From a bacterium (lineage in GTDB: Bacteria > Myxococcota_A > UBA9160 > UBA4427), in NCBI GenBank assembly GCA_024742285.1, contig JANSYR010000004.1, positions 124,001 to 188,000 of the forward strand: 64,000 nucleotides of DNA, in the 5' to 3' direction. Shown here in pieces: positions 25,711-36,178 of this stretch. The translations under genes were made by a program, and so were the position numbers. Every line of letters begins with the position of its first letter. Within the stretch, counting starts at the first letter, position 1. Below the pieces are notes generated by a model. It was not told the DNA's origin. It did not search any database and saw only the letters and a program-made list of their open reading frames with translations.

Positions 25711-28700
25711 GTGGACCTCACACGACTCGCCATCGAGAAGAACCGCGTCACGATCGCCCTGCTCGCGGTCGCACTCCTCGGCGGACTGATCGCGTTCAAT
25801 GGCCTGCCCCGCGCCGAGGACCCGGGCTTCGTGATCCGCACCGCGCAGGTGATCACCCGATTCCCCGGCGCAAGTCCGGAGCGCGTCGAAGACCTGGTCA
25901 CCCACAACCTGGAGCGTGCGATCCGGGAGATCCCCGAGCTCGAGAGCGTCGAGAGCACCTCGAAGACCGGCGTCTCGATCATCACGGTCAACATCCAGGA
26001 GAAGTACAAGGAGATGCGTCCCATCTGGGACTCGCTCCGACGGAAGATCGAGCGCGAGGCACCGCAGCTGCCCAGGGGCGCGCTCGATCCGATCGTGAAC
26101 GACGAGTTCGGCGACGTCTTCGGCATCGTGATGGCGCTGACCGGCGACGGCTTCAGCTACGCCGAGCTCAAGGAGGTCGCGGACGCGACCCGCGACCGTT
26201 TTCTCCAGCTTCCCGACGTCGCGAAAGTCGAGATCCTCGGCGTGCAGGAGGAGCGGATCTTCATCGAGTACGAGAACGCTCGACTCGCGGAGCTCGGTCT
26301 CGCCCCGACCGAGCTGTCCGACATCCTCGAGGCGCAAAACATCGTGACGCCGGGCGGCAGCATCCGACTCGGGCCCGAGCGCATCGTGATCGAGCCCTCG
26401 GGCAGCTTCGAATCCCTCGAGGACGTACGCCGAGCGATTCTCCAGCTTCGCGACAGCGACGAGGTCCTCTATCTCGAGGACATCGTCGAGATCCGACGCG
26501 ACTACATCGACCCGCCCGTGGAACGCGTGCATACCGGACGAGGCGCCGTACTCTACCACGCGCTGGAGCCCACGTTCCCCGTCGACGACCCCAAGACCGC
26601 GGCGCTCGTCATCGCGGTCTCGATGCGCGAGGGGGGACGGCTCACGGCGCTGGGCGACCAGGTCGAGGACCTGATCCGCTTCTTCAACGAGATCTACCCG
26701 ATCGGACTCCAGCTCGATCCGATCATCTTCCAGCCCGACGACGTCCGACAGGTGATCGACAGCTTCGTGTCCAATCTGGTGCAGGCGGTCGTCGTGGTGA
26801 TGGCCGCGATGCTCGTCTTCCTCGGGCTGCGCACTGGCCTCGTGATATCGGCGCTGATCCCGATGGCCATGATGACGACGCTCCTCGTCATGCAGCTCAC
26901 GGGGATCGGCCTCGACCAGATCTCCCTGGCGGCGCTGATCATCGCGCTGGGCATGCTCGTCGACAACGGCGTCGTCGTGGCGGAGTCGATCGTCGTCGGC
27001 ATGCAGAGCGGCGAGAACGGAAAGGACGCGGCGATCCGATCCGCGAAGGAGCTCCGCGTCCCCTTGTTGACCGCGTCGCTCACGACCAGCGCCGCGTTCC
27101 TGCCGATCTACCTCGCGGAATCCGCCACCGGGGAGTACACCGCCTCGCTCTTCACCGTCGTCACGATCGCGCTCCTCGCTTCCTGGATCCTGGCGCTCAC
27201 GATGACGCCGATGCTCTGCGCGACCCTGCTCCGCGCACCCGCGGACGAGACCGGACCGAAACGGTCGGGGGCCTTCTATCGGGCCTACCGCACGGTCCTG
27301 ACGAACCTCCTGCGGCATCGAGCGCTCACGATCGCGGTCGTCGTGCTCGCGTTCGTCGCCTCGGTCTGGGGAGCGCGCTTCGTGCCGGCGCTCTTCTTTC
27401 CTCCCTCGGATCGACCGAGTCTGGAGGTCGAGATCGAGCTGCCGCCTGGCACCGACATCGAGTACACACGACACGTCGTCGAAGGCCTCGAGGCCCATCT
27501 CGTCGAGCATCAGCTCGTCGGCGAAGATCGAGACGAGGGCATTCTCGACTGGGGCAGCTTCATCGGGCGCGGCGGACCGCGGTACTACCTGAGCTACGGG
27601 CCCGAGCCCCAGAACCCCGCCTACGCGATCATGCTGGTGAGCACGACGTCCCACGAGGCGCGCGACGCCGCGATCGCCGACATCCGCGACTACTTCTGGA
27701 CGCGACACCCGGAAGTCCTGGCCAACGTCCACCCCCGACGCCTCGGTCCCCCGGTGAGCCACCCGATCCAGATCCGGATCACCGAGGGAGGCTACGGCGC
27801 GACGACGCTCTTCGAGACCGTCGAAGAGGTGAAGGCGCATCTGCGGACCCTCCCCACCGCGCGCAACGTCGGCGACGACTGGGGCCTGCGCACGAAGAAG
27901 ATCCTCATCACCGTCGACCAGGTGCGCGCCCGCAACGTCGGGGCGACGAGCCAGGACGTCGCCCTGTCGCTCCAGACCCTCTTCACCGGGCTCGAGGTCA
28001 CGCAGTACCGCGAGGCGGAGAAGGTGATCCCGGTGACGATGCGCTCGAACGAGGAGGGTCGCCTCAGCCTGGACGCCCTGTCCGCCGCGAACATCTACGT
28101 CCAGGGCACGGGCCAGACCGTCGCGCTCAGCGAGATCGCGACCGCCGAGATCGTGTGGGAGCCCTCGAAGATCCTCCGCCGGAACGGGTCGCGCTCCGTC
28201 TCCGTCCTGTCGGACGTCGCGCCGGGCACCCTCGCCTCGGGGGTCACGGCGGAGATCGTGCCGTGGCTCGAGGAGACCTCGAAGCGCTGGCCCCTCGGCA
28301 CGACCTGGGAGCTGGGCGGCGAGGACGAAGCCTCGTCCAAGGCGAACGCTTCGATCGGCGCCAAGTTGCCCCTCGGTGCCGGCATCATCCTGCTGCTGCT
28401 CGTCACGCAGTTCAACTCGTTCCGCAAACCGCTCATCGTGCTGCTCACGGTTCCGCTCGGACTGATCGGCGTCGTGCTCGGGCTCCTCGTAGCACGGTCG
28501 TATTTCGGCTTCATGACCTTCCTGGGTGTGATCTCGCTCTTCGGCATCGTGATCAACAACGCCATCGTCCTGCTCGACCGCATCCAGATCGAGATCGACG
28601 AGAACGGGCGCACGCCGGCGGAAGCGATCCCCCTTGCGGCCGAAGCGCGGCTGCGGCCGATCCTGCTCACGACCGCTACGACGATTCTCGGTCTCGTCCC

Positions 28701-28836
28701 GCTCTATCTCGGCGGCGGTCCGATGTGGGAGCCGATGGCGATCGCGATCATCTTCGGACTCGCCTTCTCGACGGTCCTGACCCTCGGCGTCGTGCCCGTG
28801 CTCTACGCGATCTTCTTCCGCGTGCGCACCGGGTGA
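25711..28836 (+). CDS. RND efflux transporter permease
   Basis: A 1041-residue inner-membrane pump of the AcrB superfamily with 12 helices and two large periplasmic loops. Helix 4 has LGMLVDNGVVVAESIV, where the usual Asp pair is Asp-Asn. Helix 10 has FGIVINNAIVLLDRI, with Asn where AcrB has its key Lys. This pattern is shared by a large subgroup, so proton coupling probably differs from AcrB. The GTG at 25711 follows GGAG. It probably exports lipophilic compounds together with the adaptor at 24539. Confidence 0.92.
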   Translation: MDLTRLAIEKNRVTIALLAVALLGGLIAFNGLPRAEDPGFVIRTAQVITRFPGASPERVEDLVTHNLERAIREIPELESVESTSKTGVSIITVNIQEKYKEMRPIWDSLRRKIEREAPQLPRGALDPIVNDEFGDVFGIVMALTGDGFSYAELKEVADATRDRFLQLPDVAKVEILGVQEERIFIEYENARLAELGLAPTELSDILEAQNIVTPGGSIRLGPERIVIEPSGSFESLEDVRRAILQLRDSDEVLYLEDIVEIRRDYIDPPVERVHTGRGAVLYHALEPTFPVDDPKTAALVIAVSMREGGRLTALGDQVEDLIRFFNEIYPIGLQLDPIIFQPDDVRQVIDSFVSNLVQAVVVVMAAMLVFLGLRTGLVISALIPMAMMTTLLVMQLTGIGLDQISLAALIIALGMLVDNGVVVAESIVVGMQSGENGKDAAIRSAKELRVPLLTASLTTSAAFLPIYLAESATGEYTASLFTVVTIALLASWILALTMTPMLCATLLRAPADETGPKRSGAFYRAYRTVLTNLLRHRALTIAVVVLAFVASVWGARFVPALFFPPSDRPSLEVEIELPPGTDIEYTRHVVEGLEAHLVEHQLVGEDRDEGILDWGSFIGRGGPRYYLSYGPEPQNPAYAIMLVSTTSHEARDAAIADIRDYFWTRHPEVLANVHPRRLGPPVSHPIQIRITEGGYGATTLFETVEEVKAHLRTLPTARNVGDDWGLRTKKILITVDQVRARNVGATSQDVALSLQTLFTGLEVTQYREAEKVIPVTMRSNEEGRLSLDALSAANIYVQGTGQTVALSEIATAEIVWEPSKILRRNGSRSVSVLSDVAPGTLASGVTAEIVPWLEETSKRWPLGTTWELGGEDEASSKANASIGAKLPLGAGIILLLLVTQFNSFRKPLIVLLTVPLGLIGVVLGLLVARSYFGFMTFLGVISLFGIVINNAIVLLDRIQIEIDENGRTPAEAIPLAAEARLRPILLTTATTILGLVPLYLGGGPMWEPMAIAIIFGLAFSTVLTLGVVPVLYAIFFRVRTG

Positions 28837-28843
28837 GCCGCGC

Positions 28844-31078
28844 TCACTCCTCGAACGACTCGTCCTGTTCGTCGAGCTCGTCGACGCTCCGATCGAACCG
28901 GGGCGTCGTCGAAGACGAGCCTCCAAGCGTCTCCGCCAGCTCCGTCGAGCGACCACGAACGACCTTCGCCGTGTCGCCGCCCGGGATTCGAGCGAAGAGT
29001 GGCTTCCTGATCCGTTCGGGCAGCGTCGACTGCAGGTATTCCAGGGCGGTTCCGCGCGCATTCGGGTCGCCGAAGTAGATCGCGCGGAGCGTCGACGCCA
29101 TCAGTTCGTGGCCGAAGAGCGCCGCCAGGGCGGTGAAGACGAGCTCCAGGTTTCGGTCGATGTGGACGAGCTCCTTCGCTTCGAGCAGCACCGACTCGTC
29201 GCGGGTCTGTCCACGGCGCCGCCCTCGCTGGTCCCATTTCCAGGGATCGACGGCGAGGGTCCGCTCGACCACCTCGAAGACGTCCTCACGGTCCGGCGTC
29301 TGTTCGGTGGCTTCGACCACGCGAAGGGCCGAACGGACGCACTCGAGCTCGACGTCGAAGTCCGGATCGCCGAAGCCGAGCGAAAGGCCCAGAAGCACAC
29401 GCTCCCCAGGCGACGCCTCCAGAACGCCCGGAATCCGGCGACGAACCAGCGCCTCCTGCTCGGCGTCGAGCAACGCATCGACGAGCTGGCCCGTGATCCG
29501 ATCGCCGAAGCCACGAAGAAACGACAGGGCCTCCTCGGCGACCGTGGGCCGACCCAGCATGGGGATGACGAGCGGCACCAGCTCGACGCGCGCTTCCGCC
29601 TCGGAGAGCGCCGCCCGAATCCGTTCCGGATCCGCGGACTCGAGCTCGCTGACCAGGGGCGCGACCGGGTCCCCCCTCCGCGTCTCCGACTCCGACGCAC
29701 CGTCGACCCCGTCGCGAGCCGCCTCCTTGGCCAGATCGAGCTCGTGCAGACGCGCGATCAGCTCGGCTCGATCGATCGTCACGCGACTGTCGACGAGCGT
29801 ATCCGGCTCTCTCGGCAACGGCGCTCCGAACTCGTCGCCGACCCGCCCGCCTTCGCGGAGATTCGTGGCGAGCTGCGACACGTAGCCAGCGTGCAACCGC
29901 AGGACGAGCAACAACGAAACCAGCGAGAGCGCGGCAGCGAGGGACAGCATCACCGACGTCGGCGCATCGCTGATCCAGGCGACCAGGAAGAGCACGAGAC
30001 CGCTGCCGATCAGCTCCCCCAGACCGCTGGCGCCGACGTCGACGTAGATCTTCGCTCGGCGCTTGTCCTGTGCCGGCACCGGCGTCCAGAGAAGTTCGAA
30101 GCTCGCCTTGAAGAGGGACGTTCCCAGCACGCTGGTCGAAGCCCGTGCGAGGGTCGCGGTCGCGAGTTGATGGAACGCCGCAGCGCCCGCGCTCGTCGCG
30201 GCGACCAGTGCAGGAGCCAGTGCGAGGGTTCCCCCGACGCCGAGCTTGCGGAGCAGCTTCGGACCGACGCTCGTCTGAAGGACGAAGGCCGTCACGTTCG
30301 CGACCGTGTAGAAGACTGCGAAGAAGCGGACGAGGTCCGTCTCGCTCGCATAGGCATCGGCCGCCGCGGCCTTGAACGCGTAGTCGATCAGCTTCTCCGT
30401 CCCCTCGATCGCAGCGACGAGCATCGCCATCCGCAGAATCAGCGCGTTGGACCGCCATCCGCGCGAGTCCTCGTCGCGATCGTCCGTCTCGGCCGAGGGA
30501 GCGGGGGCCCCGAGCATCGGCCGCCCCAGACGGAAGATCACGAAGGCGGCCAGCAGGTGGAACACCGCGAAGCCAGTGAGCATCTGCTCGATGCCCACCC
30601 GGGGCGCGATCTCGGCCGCGACCGTGCCTCCGAGTACGCCTCCCAGGGCACCGAAACCGCTGATCCGAGGCACGATCGCCTTCGCCGTGTAGGGGTCGAA
30701 GCGCTCATTCACGAGGGACCAGAAGCCGCTGAAGAGAACGAGGGAGAGCGACGTCAGATGGAGGTAGACGGCGATCGCGCCGAGCCCCGGCGACGCGCGC
30801 ACGAGCAGCCACTCGCCGAAGAGCAATCCCGCCGAAAGCGAGACCGTGAGGGGGACCGTTCGCGCGGGGCTGAAACGGGAGAGGAAACGGGAAACGGCGA
30901 TCGCCGCGAGGAGCGAAGCCGCCGAGCCCGCGATCATCATCTTCGGCAGGTCGGTGACTTCGAAGCTCGAAAGGAAGAGCGTGTCGCGTACGGCCTTGCC
31001 CGCGACGTGCACGGCCACCAGAACGAGGGCTCCTGCCGCCGCGAGAATGGCGCCGCTCTCTCCCCGTGATGTCGGCAT
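28844..31078 (-). CDS. ATP/ADP-translocase-like MFS protein with C-terminal soluble domain
   Basis: A 744-residue protein. Residues 1-410 hold about 11-12 hydrophobic helices with features of the NTT/translocase-like MFS group (AGKAVRDTLFLSSFEVTDLP, SGFWSLVNERFDPYTAKAIV). Residues about 440-744 are soluble, helical and repeat-like (HEAT-type), with PLVIPMLGRPTVAEEALSFL. Proteins of this fused form occur in free-living bacteria, where nucleotide exchange is unproven. It lies 29 bp downstream of a sensor kinase gene on the same strand. The kinase and transporter are probably one unit. Confidence 0.75.
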   Translation of the reverse strand: MPTSRGESGAILAAAGALVLVAVHVAGKAVRDTLFLSSFEVTDLPKMMIAGSAASLLAAIAVSRFLSRFSPARTVPLTVSLSAGLLFGEWLLVRASPGLGAIAVYLHLTSLSLVLFSGFWSLVNERFDPYTAKAIVPRISGFGALGGVLGGTVAAEIAPRVGIEQMLTGFAVFHLLAAFVIFRLGRPMLGAPAPSAETDDRDEDSRGWRSNALILRMAMLVAAIEGTEKLIDYAFKAAAADAYASETDLVRFFAVFYTVANVTAFVLQTSVGPKLLRKLGVGGTLALAPALVAATSAGAAAFHQLATATLARASTSVLGTSLFKASFELLWTPVPAQDKRRAKIYVDVGASGLGELIGSGLVLFLVAWISDAPTSVMLSLAAALSLVSLLLVLRLHAGYVSQLATNLREGGRVGDEFGAPLPREPDTLVDSRVTIDRAELIARLHELDLAKEAARDGVDGASESETRRGDPVAPLVSELESADPERIRAALSEAEARVELVPLVIPMLGRPTVAEEALSFLRGFGDRITGQLVDALLDAEQEALVRRRIPGVLEASPGERVLLGLSLGFGDPDFDVELECVRSALRVVEATEQTPDREDVFEVVERTLAVDPWKWDQRGRRRGQTRDESVLLEAKELVHIDRNLELVFTALAALFGHELMASTLRAIYFGDPNARGTALEYLQSTLPERIRKPLFARIPGGDTAKVVRGRSTELAETLGGSSSTTPRFDRSVDELDEQDESFEE

Positions 31079-31107
31079 GGCACGAGCCTACCCCGGCCCG
31101 CTCGATC

Positions 31108-33237
31108 TCACGAGGCGGGGGTCCGCTCCGCGAGCTCGATCCCGGTAGGCAACGTTCCCGTGCTCGTCCCCGTCTCGCGTTCGATCCGCTTGGCCGCTTC
31201 CCGCTCCTTCCAGACCTGCCACCAGAGGCGAGCGTCCTCTGAGGTCCAGTCTTCGAGGACGACACACTCCTTGAAGCGAGCAAGGAGAACTCCCGCGTCC
31301 GACGGACGACGCTCCGGCTCCTTCGCGAGGCAATCGAGGATCAGCTTCTCGAGCGAGGACGACACGGTTCGACCGAGCGCCTCCGAGGGCGGGCGAGGCG
31401 TCTCGTGGACGTGCTTGATCATCACCTCCATCGGCGACTCCGCGGATAAAGGCGGCGTACCCGTGAGCAGCGTGTACGCGACGAGTCCCAGCTGATAGAC
31501 GTCCGAACGTGTATCGAATGCCTCGGAAGATCGTACGGCCTCGGGCGGCATGAAGAGGGGCGTACCCGTGAGCGCGGTCGCATCGGTCAGCGCCGCATCC
31601 TTCGGCTGCTCGATCGGACGAACGAGCCCGAAGTCGAGCACCTTCGCGAAGTCGTGGAGTCCACCCCGAACGCAGAGCATCACGTTCGATGGTTTGATGT
31701 CCCGATGGATCAGGCCCGCGGCGTGTGCCTCGGCAATCGAACCGCAGATCTGCTCCATTACGTGCAGGACGCGCCTCTCGGGAAGGGGACCCTCCTGCTT
31801 CGAGATCTCGGCGAGGGTGCATCCTTCGACGTACTCCATCGCGTAGTAGAAGGTGCCGTCCGACGCGTGACCGTAGTCGTAGATCTCGATCGTGTTCGGA
31901 TGCATCAGGGCCGCCGAGGTGCGCACTTCGCGTTTGAAGCGCTCTATTCCGTCCTTTCCCGCCCGCTCCGTATTCAACACCTTGATGGCGGTCGGACGTC
32001 GGAGCAGGGAGTGGCGGGCGAGGTACACCGTGCCCATTCCACCCTTCCCGATCCGGGACTCGATCTCGAAGCGTCCCAGACGACGGACTGCATCGGCCTC
32101 GCGACCCAGACGGCGACCCCACATCGCGTAGAAGAAGAGCGCCGTCGAAGAGAGGAGCAGGAGCCCCATCACTGCGACGAAGGATCGACGGACCGCGAGC
32201 ACCGAGGCGTACGCCTCGTTCCAGTCGACCTCGCTCGCGAGGCCGAAGCCGAGACTCGGGAGCCACGTCCAGGCGCCCACGACTTCGACGCCGCGGTAGT
32301 CGCGATATCCGTCCGTGTCCACGCCGCTCTCGCCAGCGATCGCGCCTGCGGCGGACTTCGTGAAGGGCCGCGCGGCGACGGACCGTTCGGGAACGAACCC
32401 ATCCGTCAGGTCGCCGCCGGGATCGCGGACCTGCACGTTCATGACCGAGGGCCGACCTTGTTCGAGCAGCCCCAGCCCGTAGAGCGCTTCCTCGAAGCGG
32501 CTGGGCGTCAGGAGCTGCCCGTCGCGGTCGAAGACGTAGGTCTCGCCCGATCCCGCCAGGCGTGCCGTCCGAAAGAGTTGATCGAACTCGGCGCCAGGAT
32601 CGATCCGGTATCCGATCGCGCCGACGACGTTCCCCGCGTCGTCGCGAATCGGCGCGCCTGCGAGCATCGAGCGTCCCAGCCGCTTCGGCAACAACTCGTC
32701 GTCGTCGGTTTCGTCACTCGGAGGAAGAGGCGCGTCGACCTCGATCAGCACGGGGCGGGTCAGGATCGTCCGTCCCTGGAAGATCGGGGCGACGATCGGG
32801 GGCAGTCCCGGATCGAACGAGCCGACCCAGTCCGTCTCGTCGTGGGCGACGAAACGGCCGTCGAGACCGACGACGGCGTAGCCGGGGTGATCCCGACGCG
32901 GGTTGGAAGAACGCAGCTCGGCGGCCAGGACGGCCTGCGCCGGCGACGACAGCAACGCCCGACGAGCATCCGGCCCCGTTCGTCCGATCCGCAGGAGCTC
33001 GACCGCCGCTTCTCGTACGACGGGCTGGTCCACGAGCAGCTCGACGTAGATCTTCTTCTCTTCTGCCCAGATCTCGAGGGCGTACGCCGTGGTATCGCGG
33101 CTCGCGACGAGCTTGGATTCGAGCTCCTCCATCTCGGTGGTCCAGAGGCCGCGAAAGATCAGGTAGCCCGAGCCGCCGAGGAGCAGCGCGAACGAGAGGG
33201 GCAGAATCCATGCGTGGCGAAGCAGTAGGCGAGACAT
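31108..33237 (-). CDS. Membrane sensor Ser/Thr protein kinase
   Basis: A 709-residue kinase with an extracytoplasmic sensor. Helix 1 is at about 11-30, a Cache-like sensor at about 35-340, helix 2 at about 353-371, and a Hanks-type kinase at about 389-660. Kinase motifs are the Gly loop IGKGGMGTVYLARH, the Lys in AIKVLN, the catalytic loop HRDIKPSNV and DFG in KVLDFGLVRP. The start at 33237 (MSRLLLRHAW) is chosen because earlier starts run into the opposite-strand gene at 33314. Cache sensors usually bind small carboxylates or amino acids. Confidence 0.88.
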   Translation of the reverse strand: MSRLLLRHAWILPLSFALLLGGSGYLIFRGLWTTEMEELESKLVASRDTTAYALEIWAEEKKIYVELLVDQPVVREAAVELLRIGRTGPDARRALLSSPAQAVLAAELRSSNPRRDHPGYAVVGLDGRFVAHDETDWVGSFDPGLPPIVAPIFQGRTILTRPVLIEVDAPLPPSDETDDDELLPKRLGRSMLAGAPIRDDAGNVVGAIGYRIDPGAEFDQLFRTARLAGSGETYVFDRDGQLLTPSRFEEALYGLGLLEQGRPSVMNVQVRDPGGDLTDGFVPERSVAARPFTKSAAGAIAGESGVDTDGYRDYRGVEVVGAWTWLPSLGFGLASEVDWNEAYASVLAVRRSFVAVMGLLLLSSTALFFYAMWGRRLGREADAVRRLGRFEIESRIGKGGMGTVYLARHSLLRRPTAIKVLNTERAGKDGIERFKREVRTSAALMHPNTIEIYDYGHASDGTFYYAMEYVEGCTLAEISKQEGPLPERRVLHVMEQICGSIAEAHAAGLIHRDIKPSNVMLCVRGGLHDFAKVLDFGLVRPIEQPKDAALTDATALTGTPLFMPPEAVRSSEAFDTRSDVYQLGLVAYTLLTGTPPLSAESPMEVMIKHVHETPRPPSEALGRTVSSSLEKLILDCLAKEPERRPSDAGVLLARFKECVVLEDWTSEDARLWWQVWKEREAAKRIERETGTSTGTLPTGIELAERTPAS

Positions 33238-33313
33238 GGGACCGCAAAGTCTAGCCGCTGCGAGGTGGAACCGATCGGGAGATGCCAGCAGATGCGCTGC
33301 TAGCTTTCGCTGC

Positions 33314-33745
33314 ATGGAAACCGTGCGCGCTTTCCTCGAGGGAAATCCCGTCGGGCTGCTCTTCCTCGTGATCGGCCAGCACTGGTGGTCCTTCTCGGGC
33401 GAGAGCAACCTCGACATCGACACACCGCTTGGATCGGTCAGCATCGATCGGCCCGGCGTCAACCTGACCGACGTACAGCCGGTCATCCGGTATCGACTCT
33501 CCCCCAAGACGAACATCGGGATGGCGCCCAACTGGCGGTACAACTGGAAGACCGAGCAACTGAGCCTGCCGATCGGAATCGGCGGCGACTCGCTGTTCAT
33601 GATCGGGCCTCTGCCGGTCAAGCTCGGCGTCGAGACCTACTACTACGCCGTGACCGACGACGACTTCGGGCCGCGATGGCAGGTGCGCTTCCTCATCATT
33701 CCCGTATTCCCGTCGCCGGAGTGGTCGAGGAAGCCGATCTTCTGA
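33314..33745 (+). pseudogene. C-terminal half of an outer-membrane protein gene
   Basis: A 143-residue frame with features of the C-terminal half of large beta-barrel proteins often labelled neuromedin U-like: FLVIGQHWWSFSGES, VQPVIRYRLSPKTNIGMAPN, and the end FLIIPVFPSPEWSRKPIF. Family members are roughly 260-300 residues with a signal peptide. Here there is none, only an ATG in mid-protein with little upstream coding potential. It most likely lost its first half, though translation of the remnant cannot be excluded. Confidence 0.6.
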
Positions 33746-33781
33746 TCCTCGGCGCCCGAAGGAGACCGCCGCTGCGGAACG

Positions 33782-36151
33782 CTACCGCTGCGCCTCCGGG
33801 TAGTAGCGATTCAGATCGTAGATCCCGGCGTGGATCCCGTTGGCCTCGTCGGCGCGCGCCTGGAACCAGTCGTAGAGGGACCAGAAGCGCGGATCCGCGC
33901 GGCTCACCCCGAAGCGATCGAACTTCTTTCGGTACGCCTCGGAACCGTCGAAGTTCGCGAGCACGTCGAAGAAGTCGGGCAGGTGCTCGGCGGACACGTC
34001 GAGGAAGTAGTTCGGGTAGGACCCGATCGGTCCCGCGTGGAAGTCCATCGTGTCCTTCGAAGCGTCGAGGAAGAAGTTCTCGAGGAAGAGCGAGCTCACG
34101 TTGTCGTGCCAGCGGTTGATCACGATCGAGATGAACCGGTCCGATCCGCGGTAGTCGCGAACCCGCACCCACAGCACGTTCGCTTCCGACTCGTTCACCT
34201 CGCGAATGAAGCCCGTGCCGGGCGCGGTCAACGCCCGGAAGCCGTCGAGGACGTCCTCGTGGGTCTCGAAGGCGGTCGGCATCGGGACCGTCCCTCCGTG
34301 CCGCCGGTAGTTGAGCGGGTCGAATTCGATCCCCAGCGAGTCGAGGAGATGATCGTCGACCAGGCGTTCGACGAGCTCACGCTTGGGTTCGTCCGTTTCG
34401 TAGCCGACGCGCGTGGGTCGCCGCGCGTTCAGGATCTCCTGCGCTCGGGTCTCCTCCAGATCGTCGTCGCCGACGTACCAGGATCGGATCATCGGCTCGC
34501 GGACCGGCTGCGGGAGCAGCTGCACGAAGTTGAGCTCCCCTTCGACGCGGAGGAAGTCCATGTAGCGGCGGACGTTCACCTGGTGCGCGACGTTTCCGTA
34601 GACGTCGAACCCGGCGACCAGCGCGTAGTAGATCCGCTCGAGCTGGGTGAAGTCGATCACCCAGAGCGTGCGGGGCAGATCGCCGAGCGGCCCGCGATGG
34701 AGCGAAGCGCTGTCGAAGTGCCGGTAGACCGTGAGCAGCGGACTGTCCTCGGGCACACGTCCGCGCCACACCGAATCGATCGCCAGACCCTCCGGGCGCT
34801 GCTCGTCGTAGAGCCGCATCTTGGCGTCGTAGAACGCGCGATAGCGCTCGCGGTAGTCGTCGCTGAAGGTCTCGACGATCCGGCCCTCGCTGCCGAACTC
34901 GTTCGGCAGTCGTAGATTGCCCGCCTGCTCGGCCAGGAACGCCGGGTTCTGGACGACGAGGTCGGCGTCCGGGTCCATGAAGAAGACCCAGAAGTGGTCG
35001 TGGATGACGTTCAGCGCGACCTGTCCCTTGCAGACCGGCCCCTGCATGAAGCTCTGGATGAAGTACTGCGCGTGGTCCAGCAGGAAGGCGTAGCGGGAAC
35101 GCGGCGGGATCTGCGCATAGACGACGAAGGGATTCGCGTCGACGACTTCCGAGTGCGGCAACACACGCGGCGGCGCGAGCCATTCCGGCTCGATGAACAG
35201 CTCGCGGTATCGAGCCAGCCGCGCTTCGTCGAGCTCCACGACCATGTGCGTCTTGTGGACGAGGGTCGAATGGATCTTCCGGAAGCGGTAGAAGACGCGG
35301 TCGACGCCCGGATCGTCGTAGGGTCGTACGCTCGCGATGACGGCGATCGGCTCGCCCGGACCGGACGTCGAGCGAACGATCTCGTAGAAGTCCTCGGAGT
35401 CCGAGTCGGCGAAGCGAAGGTGCGCCAGGAAGAGGTGCTCGTAGAGATAGCGAGCCGTCATCACGTGCTTGGCGTCGGGCCGATTGAGGAACGACTCCCA
35501 CTCCGTGATCGCGCGCGCGTCCGCGGCGCCCGGCGTCACGAGCGCGACCTGCTCCTGCGGCGTCGGACCCGGCGTCCCCTGCGCCACCCAGGACGCGAGC
35601 ACGCCGTACTCTTCGTCCGACAGCGCGGGGAAGCCGAAGGGCATCCCGCGGTCGGGGTGGAGCGCCAGGAAGACCCCCGCCTCCCGCGGACTCGACGGGC
35701 ACGAGAGATCCGAGGCCTCGGGCCGGTACTCGCCGCGGGGAACGGGATCGCGGCGCTTCGCCTCGAGGAACATGAAGAGGAGCGCGTCGTTTCGCGGACC
35801 CTGAGCGCGATTCTGGAGCACGCTGTGGAAGCCTCTCGCGCGCCAGGCGTCCGTGGTCGGGGCGTCCGTGAACAGTCGCGTCGGTTCCGCCCGCCCGAGG
35901 CGCGAGCTCGAGTAGACCTTTTCCTTGGTTCCCCCGCGCTCCGCTCCCTCGAAGGAGCTCAGCTTGAGCTGGCAGGCCGCGTTGTAGCAGGAGTGGCAGA
36001 CGACGCAGCGGGTGTCGAGCACCGGCTTCACGTCGTCGAGAAAAGTGACCGGACGCGCGAGCTGGGCGGGCTCGGGAAGGCCTTCGGGAGACGGTACGCA
36101 GGCGAGTCCGAGCAGAAACGAGCAGGCGAGGGCGATGACGATTCTCAGCAT
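33782..36151 (-). CDS. cti: Fatty acid cis/trans isomerase
   Basis: A 789-residue periplasmic enzyme that converts cis-unsaturated fatty acids of membrane lipids to trans under solvent or heat stress. It has a signal peptide with possible lipobox GLAC, the cytochrome-c-type heme motif CVVCH at about 49-53 followed by SCYNAACQLKLSSFEG (a Cti hallmark), and PWY-like repeats to the C-terminus. The length is as expected. It occurs beside efflux and envelope genes, which fits solvent or membrane stress adaptation. The secreted protein gene at 36179 lies just upstream (27-bp gap). Confidence 0.92.
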   Translation of the reverse strand: MLRIVIALACSFLLGLACVPSPEGLPEPAQLARPVTFLDDVKPVLDTRCVVCHSCYNAACQLKLSSFEGAERGGTKEKVYSSSRLGRAEPTRLFTDAPTTDAWRARGFHSVLQNRAQGPRNDALLFMFLEAKRRDPVPRGEYRPEASDLSCPSSPREAGVFLALHPDRGMPFGFPALSDEEYGVLASWVAQGTPGPTPQEQVALVTPGAADARAITEWESFLNRPDAKHVMTARYLYEHLFLAHLRFADSDSEDFYEIVRSTSGPGEPIAVIASVRPYDDPGVDRVFYRFRKIHSTLVHKTHMVVELDEARLARYRELFIEPEWLAPPRVLPHSEVVDANPFVVYAQIPPRSRYAFLLDHAQYFIQSFMQGPVCKGQVALNVIHDHFWVFFMDPDADLVVQNPAFLAEQAGNLRLPNEFGSEGRIVETFSDDYRERYRAFYDAKMRLYDEQRPEGLAIDSVWRGRVPEDSPLLTVYRHFDSASLHRGPLGDLPRTLWVIDFTQLERIYYALVAGFDVYGNVAHQVNVRRYMDFLRVEGELNFVQLLPQPVREPMIRSWYVGDDDLEETRAQEILNARRPTRVGYETDEPKRELVERLVDDHLLDSLGIEFDPLNYRRHGGTVPMPTAFETHEDVLDGFRALTAPGTGFIREVNESEANVLWVRVRDYRGSDRFISIVINRWHDNVSSLFLENFFLDASKDTMDFHAGPIGSYPNYFLDVSAEHLPDFFDVLANFDGSEAYRKKFDRFGVSRADPRFWSLYDWFQARADEANGIHAGIYDLNRYYPEAQR

Positions 36152-36178
36152 GATTCTCCCGGCTGACCCGCCGCCTTC

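Noticed and set aside
25513-29061. 3.5-kb antisense ORF over the RND pump
   Set aside because: Composition is Asp/Arg/His-rich and no motif is visible; the plus-strand pump is unmistakable.
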